DNA of 16,614 bases, taken from contig CAXBRK010000036.1 of the NCBI GenBank assembly GCA_963978155.1, forward strand, positions 1-16,614. Reading direction: 5' to 3'. Each line of letters opens with the position of its first letter. The stretch's first letter is position 1. A program made the position numbers and the translations under genes. The notes below the pieces were generated by a model that ran no database searches, was not told the origin of the DNA, and saw only the letters and a program-made list of their open reading frames with translations. Positions 1-5,800 of this stretch are shown here, one piece after another. The DNA comes from UBA8653 sp963978155. GTDB taxonomy: Bacteria > Planctomycetota > Phycisphaerae > Phycisphaerales > SM1A02.

Positions 1-153
1 AACCTGACCGATCAAGACCCTGCGCTTGATCTTGATTACGTCCCCCTCAAGGCCAGACCAGCGGAGGTTCGCGCATGCCTTTCCAACTCTTTCGGTTTCG
101 GCGGCCAGAACTCCGCCATTGTGGTTCGGACATGGCCTTCGGAAGCCTCCTGA
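1..153 (+). CDS. fabF: 3-oxoacyl-ACP synthase II (FabF), C-terminal fragment
   Basis: The first 50 codons in frame 1 run to a TGA at 151-153. They read like the end of a KAS II condensing enzyme: a DLDYVPLKAR segment, then LSNSFGFGGQNSAIV, which matches the conserved C-terminal strand of FabF (typically LSNSFGFGGHNA). FabF elongates acyl-ACP with malonyl-ACP in type II fatty acid synthesis in the cytosol. Only the tail is here; the catalytic Cys and the two His residues lie upstream of the window. The tail is a few residues longer than usual after the VVR segment, and it overlaps the next gene in another frame. The identification rests on the glycine-rich C-terminal motif. A related KAS-fold enzyme, such as a polyketide ketosynthase, is the main alternative. 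Confidence 0.85.
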   Translation, partial: NLTDQDPALDLDYVPLKARPAEVRACLSNSFGFGGQNSAIVVRTWPSEAS

Positions 154-776
154 TTCTGACCGCGTCGGCCTTCGGCGCGGACCGCCCCACCGAAGACACC
201 TGGTCGGTGCGGACCATGGGCATTTGGTCAGAACCCTACGAAAACGATCTGCGCATCCTGACCAACGGTGATGAGCTGGAACTGGGCTTCGACGATTCGT
301 TTGGGTTCAGTGCGGCGATTGGCTGGCAACCCAAAGGCTTTGCCTTCGGCTTTGAGCTGGAGTACCGAAGCACCGAACACGAGTTGGTTTCAGGAAATCT
401 TCCGGAGCTCGGTGCGATCACGGCCGATGCCACCCGAACGGTTGAAACCATTTTCCTCAACGCGGTCGCGCGCCAACAACTTGGCTTGGATATCACCATC
501 TACGGCGGTGTTGGCTTGGGGTATTCCAGCATAGATTTTGATCTTCGAAGTTTGGGCGGCGATACCGACTTCGATGTCGGGCAGTTCTCGGAAGACACCA
601 TCGCCTTCCAAGGCTTTGTTGGATTTGAAAAAGCCATCACCAATGATTTGGGATTCGTTACCCAACTTGGGTGGTTCCAATCCGACGAGCCCCGGTTTGA
701 AAACGAATTGACCCAGCCGTTCACCATGGACGTCAAAAGTCCCAGTCTTTCGGTGGGTTTGCGTTACGAGTTCTGA
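132..776 (+). CDS. Outer-membrane beta-barrel protein
   Basis: This predicts a 214-residue exported protein. It starts with a hydrophobic stretch ending AFGA followed by DRP, a plausible signal peptidase I site. Alternating polar/hydrophobic strands then run through the whole chain (for example FGFSAAIGWQP, FGFELEYRS, IYGGVGLGYSS, LGFVTQLGWFQ), and the last residues are LSVGLRYEF, the aromatic C-terminus typical of outer-membrane barrels handled by the BAM complex. Length and pattern fit a small OmpA/OmpW-like barrel of about eight strands. The start is uncertain. An ATG at 75 has a GGAGG seven bases upstream and would give an arginine-rich n-region, but it would overlap fabF by 79 bases; the ATG at 132 overlaps by 22. 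No specific ligand or role can be read from the sequence. Confidence 0.72.
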   Translation: MAFGSLLILTASAFGADRPTEDTWSVRTMGIWSEPYENDLRILTNGDELELGFDDSFGFSAAIGWQPKGFAFGFELEYRSTEHELVSGNLPELGAITADATRTVETIFLNAVARQQLGLDITIYGGVGLGYSSIDFDLRSLGGDTDFDVGQFSEDTIAFQGFVGFEKAITNDLGFVTQLGWFQSDEPRFENELTQPFTMDVKSPSLSVGLRYEF

Positions 777-805
777 AGGCTCAACCATTTGTGATTAAAC
801 AGAAG

Positions 806-1336
806 TCAACTATCTCCCAGTAGGCGGCGAAGTTTTTCAACCACGCTCTGAATCTCGGCTTGTTTCTCAGCGTCGGATTCGTCACTCCAGCTGAGAATTC
901 CGGTCTGGCCTGCCTTGATGATGATGTCGTAGTAATTATCCAAAAGCCTAATAATGGCAATAGTTGCACAAAGAACCTGGTTCCATGTCAGGTTAGCGTC
1001 CATAACAGGCCATTCGATCATGGCTCGAATCTCACCGTCGTTGTCATCGAATTCGAACTGCAACATCTTTGTTCTCCAACAGACCCCAAGGAGCGCCTCA
1101 AACAACGCCTGCTTGTGAGGGACGTCGCTCTTAAAACAACTAGGGCAGAAGAACTTGACGAACTGCCCGTCATCCTCCAGACGTATAACGATGACAGCTG
1201 ATTTCTGATTGGTCTCCGGGTTGAGGTAACGGTTTGTCTCCCACGTCATGATGAGTTCGCCAGGGACATTTCCGTTGAAGTACTTAACGCCGTTTGCTTC
1301 AAGCATGTCCTGAAGGGCCGGTAGACTTGTAGCCAT
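806..1336 (-). CDS. YbjN-like domain protein
   Basis: This predicts a 176-residue soluble protein without a signal peptide or membrane segment. The layout resembles the YbjN / type III secretion chaperone-like fold: an N-terminal helix (PALQDMLEANG), beta strands with alternating hydrophobics, a helix (KQALFEALLGVCWRTK), then a strand LQFEFDDNDGEIRAMIEWP and a long C-terminal helical part. The LxFEfDdxDGEIR pattern is characteristic of that group. YbjN proteins are described as putative sensory or stress regulators with no known catalytic activity. The ATG at 1334-1336 is preferred over two upstream in-frame ATGs because GAAAGGA sits about six bases before it. The gene converges with the barrel gene (29-base gap). 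Its bases look AT-richer than those of the flanking operons. The family call is moderate; the function is unknown. Confidence 0.62.
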   Translation of the reverse strand: MATSLPALQDMLEANGVKYFNGNVPGELIMTWETNRYLNPETNQKSAVIVIRLEDDGQFVKFFCPSCFKSDVPHKQALFEALLGVCWRTKMLQFEFDDNDGEIRAMIEWPVMDANLTWNQVLCATIAIIRLLDNYYDIIIKAGQTGILSWSDESDAEKQAEIQSVVEKLRRLLGDS

Positions 1337-1371
1337 AACAATTCCTTTCGATGTTGCCATCGCATGAGTAA

Positions 1372-1396
1372 AAAATTCCACGGCTTATGGAATTTT
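1372..1396 (-). promoter_or_regulatory. Perfect 9-bp inverted repeat upstream of the YbjN-like gene
   Basis: AAAATTCCA at 1372-1380 and TGGAATTTT at 1388-1396 are exact inverted copies separated by seven bases. The centre lies about 48 bases upstream of the preferred start codon of the YbjN-like gene. This is the size and position expected of a dimeric repressor operator. Read on the minus strand, the hairpin runs into a T-rich tract, so a leader attenuator is an alternative. No known operator consensus is recognised. Confidence 0.4.
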
Positions 1397-1828
1397 GTGA
1401 ACGGATCACGAGTAGCCAAGACAGACAGTATCCCAGTCACTCTCAATCTCAAAAAAATCTACACGGCTTAGTTTTGACAGCTTCAAGCCCAATTTTGGAT
1501 AATTGCTTCCTGCAACCCCCTGTCTTGGAAGATTTGAACACCGATGCCAATAAAACCTCGTACAAAATTCAAATGAACCAACATCGATAATTACTTGAAG
1601 CGCATTATTCTTGCACGTTGCCCTGAACTCTTGAATCCGCGTTACAAAAAATGCTCTCTAAAAAATTAGAGCTTTGGCACGCTACCGATTGATTCTGGCC
1701 TAGGACCTAAACTCATTCCTTAAGTGTGAGCTGGAGATGATCCTAGAACTGGAAGTCATGCTGATTCAAACAAACCGGACACTAAAGACCATGTGAGAGA
1801 TGAAATCATGGATCTGAAAATCACAGTC
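1397..1828. other. AT-rich intergenic stretch without a convincing gene
   Basis: No open frame in this stretch has a good start, a ribosome site and protein-like composition at a useful length. The DNA is much AT-richer than its surroundings: one counted 60-base line (1561-1620) is 20/60 G+C. It contains a rightward promoter-like sequence at 1474-1503 and a weak 6-bp hairpin (CTCTAA, four A, TTAGAG) at 1656-1671. It must also hold the leftward promoter of the YbjN-like gene, but I could not find convincing -35/-10 boxes on that strand. Confidence 0.5.
1474..1503 (+). promoter_or_regulatory. Sigma70-like promoter pointing right, with no obvious gene behind it
   Basis: A perfect TTGACA at 1474-1479 is followed after 18 bases by GATAAT at 1498-1503, five of six matches to the -10 consensus. 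Transcription would begin near 1510 and run toward the 3' end of atpA, antisense to it. No sizeable rightward coding frame follows, so a short non-coding RNA or an antisense transcript is possible. In AT-rich DNA such matches also arise by chance. Confidence 0.35.
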
Positions 1829-1860
1829 AAAAAAAGCCGCGACCAAATGGCCGCGGCTTT
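1829..1860 (-). terminator. Rho-independent terminator of the atp operon
   Basis: On the minus strand a perfect 9-bp stem AAAGCCGCG / CGCGGCTTT (1852-1860 with 1833-1841) encloses a ten-base loop that can itself pair CCA with TGG. It is followed by seven T residues (A-run 1829-1835 on the plus strand). It lies 25 bases after the atpA stop codon. This is a textbook intrinsic terminator and shows that transcription normally ends after atpA. Confidence 0.9.
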
Positions 1861-1885
1861 GAATACAACTCAATGAGTGTTTGGG

Positions 1886-3436
1886 TCAGGCCGTGAAGCC
1901 GGCCTTGAATTCGGCAATGGCCGCTTCGAAGGCATCGGTGTCGATCTTCTTGAACGAACCGGCGGATTCCAAGGCATCACGCAGATCTTTGCGGGCCGAC
2001 TTGAAGTGCTCAAGCAGGCCTTCTTCAAACTTCCCGACGCTGGAGATTTCCAAGTCATCGAGGAAGCCTTTGGACGCGGCGTAGATCGAGATGCATTGGT
2101 CGATGGTGTCGAAAGGCGTGAACTGTCCCTGCTTGAGGAGTTCCACCATGCGGGCACCACGGTCCAGTTGTTGCTGGCTGGCGGCGTCGAGTTCGGTACC
2201 CAGCTGAGCAAACGCTTCGAGTTCGCGGTACGCCGCGAGGTCCAGACGGAGCGAACCGGCCACTTCCTTCATCGCCTTGATCTGGGCCGCACCACCCACG
2301 CGGGACACGGAGATACCCACGTTCACCGCGGGTCGAATCCCGGCCGCGAAGAGTTCGGGCTGCAGGTAGATCTGACCGTCGGTGATCGAAATCACGTTGG
2401 TGGGGATGTAGGCGGACACGTCACCTTCTTGGGTTTCGATGACGGGCAACGCGGTCAACGAACCGGCACCGTTCTCGTCCGAAAGCTTGGTCGCCCGTTC
2501 GAGCAACCGGCTGTGCAGATAGAACACGTCACCGGGATAGGCTTCACGGCCTGGAGGACGACGGAGGAGCAAGGAGAGCTGGCGATACGCCACGGCTTGC
2601 TTGGACAAGTCGTCGTAAATCACCAACGCGTGCTTGGGCAACTTGCCCTCTTTGCCTTGCCACATGAAGTGCTCAGCCATGGCACAACCGGCGTATGGCG
2701 CGATGTACTGCATGGGAGCAGGGGAAGACGCCGAAGCGGAGACCACGATGGTGTAGTCCATCGCACCGGCCTTCTTGAGGTCTTCCACCACCGCCGCCAC
2801 GGTGGATTCTTTCTGACCCACCGCCACGTAGACGCAGACCACGGCTTCATCGGTGCCCCAGTACTGCTTCTGGTTGATGATGGCGTCAAGGCCGACCGCA
2901 GTCTTTCCGGTCTTCCGGTCACCAATGATGAGTTCCCGTTGGCCCCGGCCGATTGGAATCATGGAGTCGATCGCCTTGATACCGGTGGCCATGGGTTCGG
3001 AGACGGGCTGCCGGAACGCAATGCCGGGAGCCACAATGTCGAGCTTCATTTGGGCGTCGGCTTCGATGGCGGGTCCGCCGTCGAGGGGGTTGCCCAAGGG
3101 ATCCACCACGCGGCCCAGCAGGCCGTGGCCGGCGGGCACTTCGAGCAAGCGGGTGGTGGCTTTCACCGTGTCGCCTTCTTGCACGGCCAAAGCATCGCCG
3201 TAGATCACGCAGCCCACGGTGTCGAGTTCGAGGTTCATCACCTGGCCCATCACGGGGCCTTTGCTGGTGTCGAATTCCACGAGTTCACCGGACATGGCCT
3301 TGGCCAGCCCGTATACCCGGGCGATGCCGTCGCCCACTTCCACCACGCGTCCGACTTCCGAGACTTCCAGTTCAGCGCCGAACTGTTCGATCTCTTGCTT
3401 GAGGACAGAGGTGATTTCGTCAGTCTTGATCTTCAC
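1886..3436 (-). CDS. atpA: ATP synthase F1 subunit alpha
   Basis: This is a 516-residue protein of normal family length. It carries the N-terminal beta-barrel region (to about residue 95), the P-loop GDRKTGKT at 172-179, the YDDLSKQAVAYRQ block at 274-286, PGDVFYLHSRLLERA at 301-315 and the SVSRVGG segment with the arginine finger at R379. Alpha forms the non-catalytic nucleotide sites of the F1 hexamer and supplies the arginine finger to the catalytic beta sites. The start codon is GTG (3434-3436), with GGAAAG six bases upstream. The gene follows a SIMPL-domain gene after 43 bases. It is the last cistron: a terminator comes 25 bases later, and atpG, atpD and atpC, which usually follow, are absent. 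No key residue appears lost. Confidence 0.98.
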   Translation of the reverse strand: MKIKTDEITSVLKQEIEQFGAELEVSEVGRVVEVGDGIARVYGLAKAMSGELVEFDTSKGPVMGQVMNLELDTVGCVIYGDALAVQEGDTVKATTRLLEVPAGHGLLGRVVDPLGNPLDGGPAIEADAQMKLDIVAPGIAFRQPVSEPMATGIKAIDSMIPIGRGQRELIIGDRKTGKTAVGLDAIINQKQYWGTDEAVVCVYVAVGQKESTVAAVVEDLKKAGAMDYTIVVSASASSPAPMQYIAPYAGCAMAEHFMWQGKEGKLPKHALVIYDDLSKQAVAYRQLSLLLRRPPGREAYPGDVFYLHSRLLERATKLSDENGAGSLTALPVIETQEGDVSAYIPTNVISITDGQIYLQPELFAAGIRPAVNVGISVSRVGGAAQIKAMKEVAGSLRLDLAAYRELEAFAQLGTELDAASQQQLDRGARMVELLKQGQFTPFDTIDQCISIYAASKGFLDDLEISSVGKFEEGLLEHFKSARKDLRDALESAGSFKKIDTDAFEAAIAEFKAGFTA

Positions 3437-3479
3437 AGCGTTCTTTCCAGGGGTAGAGAGGCGTCAAAAGACGGTTGGT

Positions 3480-4211
3480 TTATTCCGAAAGAGGTCCGAG
3501 GGTGTACACGATGCGCACGGCGGCTCGAACCTCAACTTCGCCGGCTTCGATGGTGGGGGCCCCAAAGTCAGCTTCGGCGGACATCATCATGCGTCCCCGA
3601 GCCATCACTGGTGGCCTTGCGTTGTCTGATTCAATGTCGATGTTTTTGATGCCAGCCAAGACCGTGCCTGAGGACGCGGACACCACTCTGGCTTCACGGC
3701 GAGCGTTCCGCACCGCTTCTTGGAGCAACGCTTCACGCTGGGCCATGCGAGCGGCTTTGGAAAGACCAAAGCCATCCAAGTTCACTTCGTCGGCCCCATG
3801 CTTGGCGCTCTTGGCCAAGAGTTCGCCGACGAGTTCCAAACGGGTGGTCTCGATCAGAATGCGATGTTCCAACCGGTGACCCAGCACGGTGGGCTTCCAG
3901 TCTTCGGCTGGGTTGCGAGGACGCTGGGACCAAATCGGTTCGAGGGAATACCCCCCAGTGCGACGCTCTTTGCCTGGCTCGATGTCGAGGCTGTCGAGGA
4001 AGTCGGTGATCTTGTTGATGCGGGTGCCCGCCGATCGCATGGCTTCGGCCACGGTGTCGGCTTCAGCACGAACGACGATGCGAAGGCTGGCTTGATCGGC
4101 CGGAACCTTCAAGATTGCTTCACCGCGCACACTCAATTGGGACGCTGCTTCTTCGGCCGCAACGGGGGCGACCACAAGCAGAGCAACCATGATCGTGCGG
4201 AGCAAGGACAT
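3480..4211 (-). CDS. Exported SIMPL-domain (DUF541) protein inside the atp operon
   Basis: This is a 243-residue protein with a clear signal peptide: MSLLR, a hydrophobic core, then PVAA before EEAAS. The mature part starts with QLSVRGEAILKVPADQASLRIVV, the hallmark of SIMPL/DUF541 proteins (GxGxxxxxPDxAxxxxxV). It continues with HRLEHRILIETTRLELVGELLAKSAKHGADEVNLDGFGLS and an alanine- and arginine-rich helix, the usual second half. Family members are periplasmic or surface proteins of unclear biochemistry; some are linked to oxidative stress and one is named after an IRAK-binding eukaryotic protein. Its ATG overlaps the atpH stop by one base (TGATG), so translation is probably coupled, and atpA follows after 43 bases. 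A periplasmic protein encoded between the delta and alpha subunits is not part of any atp operon I know. Confidence 0.85.
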   Translation of the reverse strand: MSLLRTIMVALLVVAPVAAEEAASQLSVRGEAILKVPADQASLRIVVRAEADTVAEAMRSAGTRINKITDFLDSLDIEPGKERRTGGYSLEPIWSQRPRNPAEDWKPTVLGHRLEHRILIETTRLELVGELLAKSAKHGADEVNLDGFGLSKAARMAQREALLQEAVRNARREARVVSASSGTVLAGIKNIDIESDNARPPVMARGRMMMSAEADFGAPTIEAGEVEVRAAVRIVYTLGPLSE

Positions 4212-4804
4212 CAGGAGCCAACCATCTCCGAGGCACGAGCCCGAATTTTGGCGCCGGCTTCCACTTGCAAGGCGTACTCCAAACGGCGCAAGCGTGAAGC
4301 GATGGAACCGTCGATCAGTCTGTCACCCACCTGAAGACGCAGACCACCAATCAGACTGGGGTCCACCTTCCAAGTAATCACGGGGGTTCCACCAACGGCT
4401 GCACCAATCTTTTCGGTCAACGCGTCATGCTCATTGGACATGTCGGCCGCGGTGGTCACGCTGACTCGAACGCGACCGGCGGCGGCATCCGCACGGGCTT
4501 TGGCGGCCTCCACGATGCCTGGCAGGGCGGCAAGGCGTCCCTTGTTGTTCAGCAATCGCAAGAAGTTCAGGGTGACCGGTTCAACTTGACCCATCAGCAT
4601 GCGAACCAAGCTCGCGTCTCGCTTCTTGGGGTCAATGATGGGGCTGCGGAGGAATTCCGCAAAGGAAGATTCGTTGGCGGCCAACTCGAGAACACCGTCA
4701 AGGCTCTCGCACACGGCCGCAAAATCACCGCCCTGGGCCGCAACCAGTTCTTGCAGGCTTTCGGCGTACCGCTCGGACAAGGCGTCGGTGCGAACCTCGC
4801 TCAT
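4211..4804 (-). CDS. atpH: ATP synthase F1 subunit delta
   Basis: This is a 197-residue protein with the delta/OSCP pattern: an N-terminal helical domain beginning ALSERYAESLQELV, the central LRSPIIDPKKRDASL and LNFLRLLNNKGRLAALPGIVEA segments, and the C-terminal VDPSLIGGLRLQVGDRLIDGSIASRLRRL, which is the most conserved part of the family. Delta sits on top of the F1 hexamer and connects it to the peripheral stalk made by subunit b. The gene starts one base after the atpF stop and overlaps the SIMPL gene start by one base, so three cistrons are tightly coupled. The length is slightly above the usual 175-180 residues, mostly at the C-terminus. Confidence 0.95.
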   Translation of the reverse strand: MSEVRTDALSERYAESLQELVAAQGGDFAAVCESLDGVLELAANESSFAEFLRSPIIDPKKRDASLVRMLMGQVEPVTLNFLRLLNNKGRLAALPGIVEAAKARADAAAGRVRVSVTTAADMSNEHDALTEKIGAAVGGTPVITWKVDPSLIGGLRLQVGDRLIDGSIASRLRRLEYALQVEAGAKIRARASEMVGS

Positions 4805-4805
4805 C

Positions 4806-5357
4806 TCAGCCCTTCATTTCCGCAAGACTCTCTTGCACCAATTGCTGCTGGTCGGCCACGGTGATTTCCCGGCCGAGGATCTTGCTCGCCACCGCGGTGG
4901 CCAAAGCACCAGCCTCGGCGTGGATTTCGGCAACCGCGGCTGACTTGGCCGATTCGATATCAGCCATGGCTTTGGTTCGAAGCTGGGTCAGCTCCGCATC
5001 ATTTGCAGCCCGCAGTTCGTCGGCCACCCGCTGGGCGTCGGCCTTCGCTTGGGCGATGGTCTCGGCCGCTTCTTTGCGAGCTTCAGCCAGTTGAGCCTCA
5101 AAGTCGGCCTTGGCCTTCTCTGCTTCGGCACGAGATTGCTCGGCCTGCTCGATGTCTCCTTGGATCTTTTGCTGGCGATCCTCAAGACCACCCAAGATCT
5201 TCGGCCACACGATGGTGGCCAAGATCCCAAAAACGATCAAGAAGACGACCACCGTCGCGATCATGGGATACATCTGACCGGCTGGATTCTCCAGAGCGGC
5301 GGTCAAAGGCACCGTGGTGGCACTGTCAGCAGCCAACAGAAGAGATGCAAAAGGCAT
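4806..5357 (-). CDS. atpF: ATP synthase Fo subunit b
   Basis: This is a 183-residue protein with one membrane helix (PMIATVVVFLIVFGILATIVW, about residues 30-50). It is followed by WPKILGGLEDRQQKIQGDIEQAE and a long charged, alanine-rich coiled coil to residue 170: the peripheral stalk that holds F1 static against the c-ring. The ATG at 5355-5357 is chosen because GGAG lies seven bases upstream. A TTG two codons earlier is in frame but sits only two bases after that site. The short hydrophobic N-terminus before the membrane helix (MPFASLLLAA) could act as a cleavable leader, as seen in some b subunits; this is an inference. The GGAG can pair with CTCC about 15 bases upstream, so its translation may be damped. 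Confidence 0.95.
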   Translation of the reverse strand: MPFASLLLAADSATTVPLTAALENPAGQMYPMIATVVVFLIVFGILATIVWPKILGGLEDRQQKIQGDIEQAEQSRAEAEKAKADFEAQLAEARKEAAETIAQAKADAQRVADELRAANDAELTQLRTKAMADIESAKSAAVAEIHAEAGALATAVASKILGREITVADQQQLVQESLAEMKG

Positions 5358-5383
5358 GCTCAATCTCCAAGAAAAAGAAGGAG

Positions 5384-5411
5384 ACCCCGGCCGGATTGAC
5401 CCGGCCGGGGT
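5384..5411 (-). promoter_or_regulatory. GC-rich 11-bp hairpin between atpE and atpF
   Basis: CCCCGGCCGG at 5385-5394 and CCGGCCGGGG at 5401-5410 are perfect complements around a six-base loop, and A5384/T5411 add an eleventh pair. On the minus strand it begins 16 bases after the atpE stop and is followed by a pyrimidine-rich tail (CTTCTTTTTCTT) that is not a clean U-run. It could act as a partial terminator or as a block to 3' exonucleases, either of which would favour the c-subunit message over downstream genes. Confidence 0.6.
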
Positions 5412-5427
5412 GGAAATTCAAGTTCGA

Positions 5428-5721
5428 TCAGCCGACGAGGATGACCGCTGCGAACGCCACACCTTCGATAAGAGCGGCGGTGAGCAGCATGTTGGTGAAG
5501 ATTTGACCCTTCACTTCTGGCTGACGGGCGGTGGCTTCACAGGCGGTGCCACCAATGCGGCCGATACCAAGACCGGCACCCAAGACGGCAAGGCCAGCAG
5601 CCAGACCTGGGACCATTGGCCCCGCAGCGACTGCGGCTTCTGCTGCACCTTCGGCCTCAGGGGCGGCCATGACGGTAGAAGCGACGAAGAGAGGGGCAAG
5701 AACGGCAAACAGCTTGTTCAT
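5428..5721 (-). CDS. atpE: ATP synthase Fo subunit c, with N-terminal extension
   Basis: This is a 97-residue proteolipid. The core has two membrane helices: the first is GLAAGLAVLGAGLGIGRIGG (about 39-58), then the polar loop with RQPE (66-69), then NMLLTAALIEGVAFAAVILV with the ion-carrying E86. The residues around E86 (LIEG) do not show the Glu-Ser/Thr pattern of sodium-binding rings, so proton coupling is likely. The first 20 residues, MNKLFAVLAPLFVASTVMA followed by APEAEG, look like a signal peptide, and an acidic alanine-rich linker leads to helix 1. Extended c subunits with a presumed cleavable leader occur in several bacterial phyla. A GGAG lies 12 bases upstream of the ATG and can pair with a CTCC right after it. 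Hairpins flank the gene on both sides. Confidence 0.95.
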   Translation of the reverse strand: MNKLFAVLAPLFVASTVMAAPEAEGAAEAAVAAGPMVPGLAAGLAVLGAGLGIGRIGGTACEATARQPEVKGQIFTNMLLTAALIEGVAFAAVILVG

Positions 5722-5726
5722 GGCTA

Positions 5727-5799
5727 GGAGAAACTCCGGCGGGGTTCACAGGATCCGGTCGGCCCGCCCCCCGCCTGGGGCGAACCTTCCAAAGGAAGG
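5727..5799 (-). promoter_or_regulatory. Structured atpB-atpE intergenic region
   Basis: On the minus strand, right after the atpB stop, comes CCTTCC-TTT-GGAAGG (5785-5799). Next is CGCCCC / GGGGCG around six bases (5765-5782). Close to the atpE start is GGAG-TTT-CTCC (5727-5737), which includes the only Shine-Dalgarno-like sequence. Three consecutive hairpins in a 79-base gap suggest control of atpE mRNA stability or translation, in line with the need for many c copies per complex. Function is inferred from position. Confidence 0.45.
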
Positions 5800-5800
5800 G

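Noticed and set aside
75..131. Upstream ATG of the barrel gene as the true start
   Set aside because: It has a GGAGG at good spacing, but that lies inside fabF codons and would make a 79-base overlap with fabF; kept only as an alternative because it supplies a positively charged n-region.
1387..1590. 67-codon rightward frame in the AT-rich gap
   Set aside because: It has no ribosome site and an unremarkable composition, and it overlaps both the inverted repeat and the promoter-like boxes, so coding is unlikely.
1808..1876. 22-codon rightward frame (starts MDLKITVKK) across the terminator
   Set aside because: It has a plausible GAGAG before the ATG and protein-like residues, but its second half is the terminator stem, which already explains the sequence. 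Too short to support alone.
1877..3649. 590-codon rightward open frame opposite atpA
   Set aside because: It lies antisense to a clear atpA with all family motifs. It is histidine- and glycine-rich without recognisable domains, which is what the complement of a GC-rich gene in this register gives.
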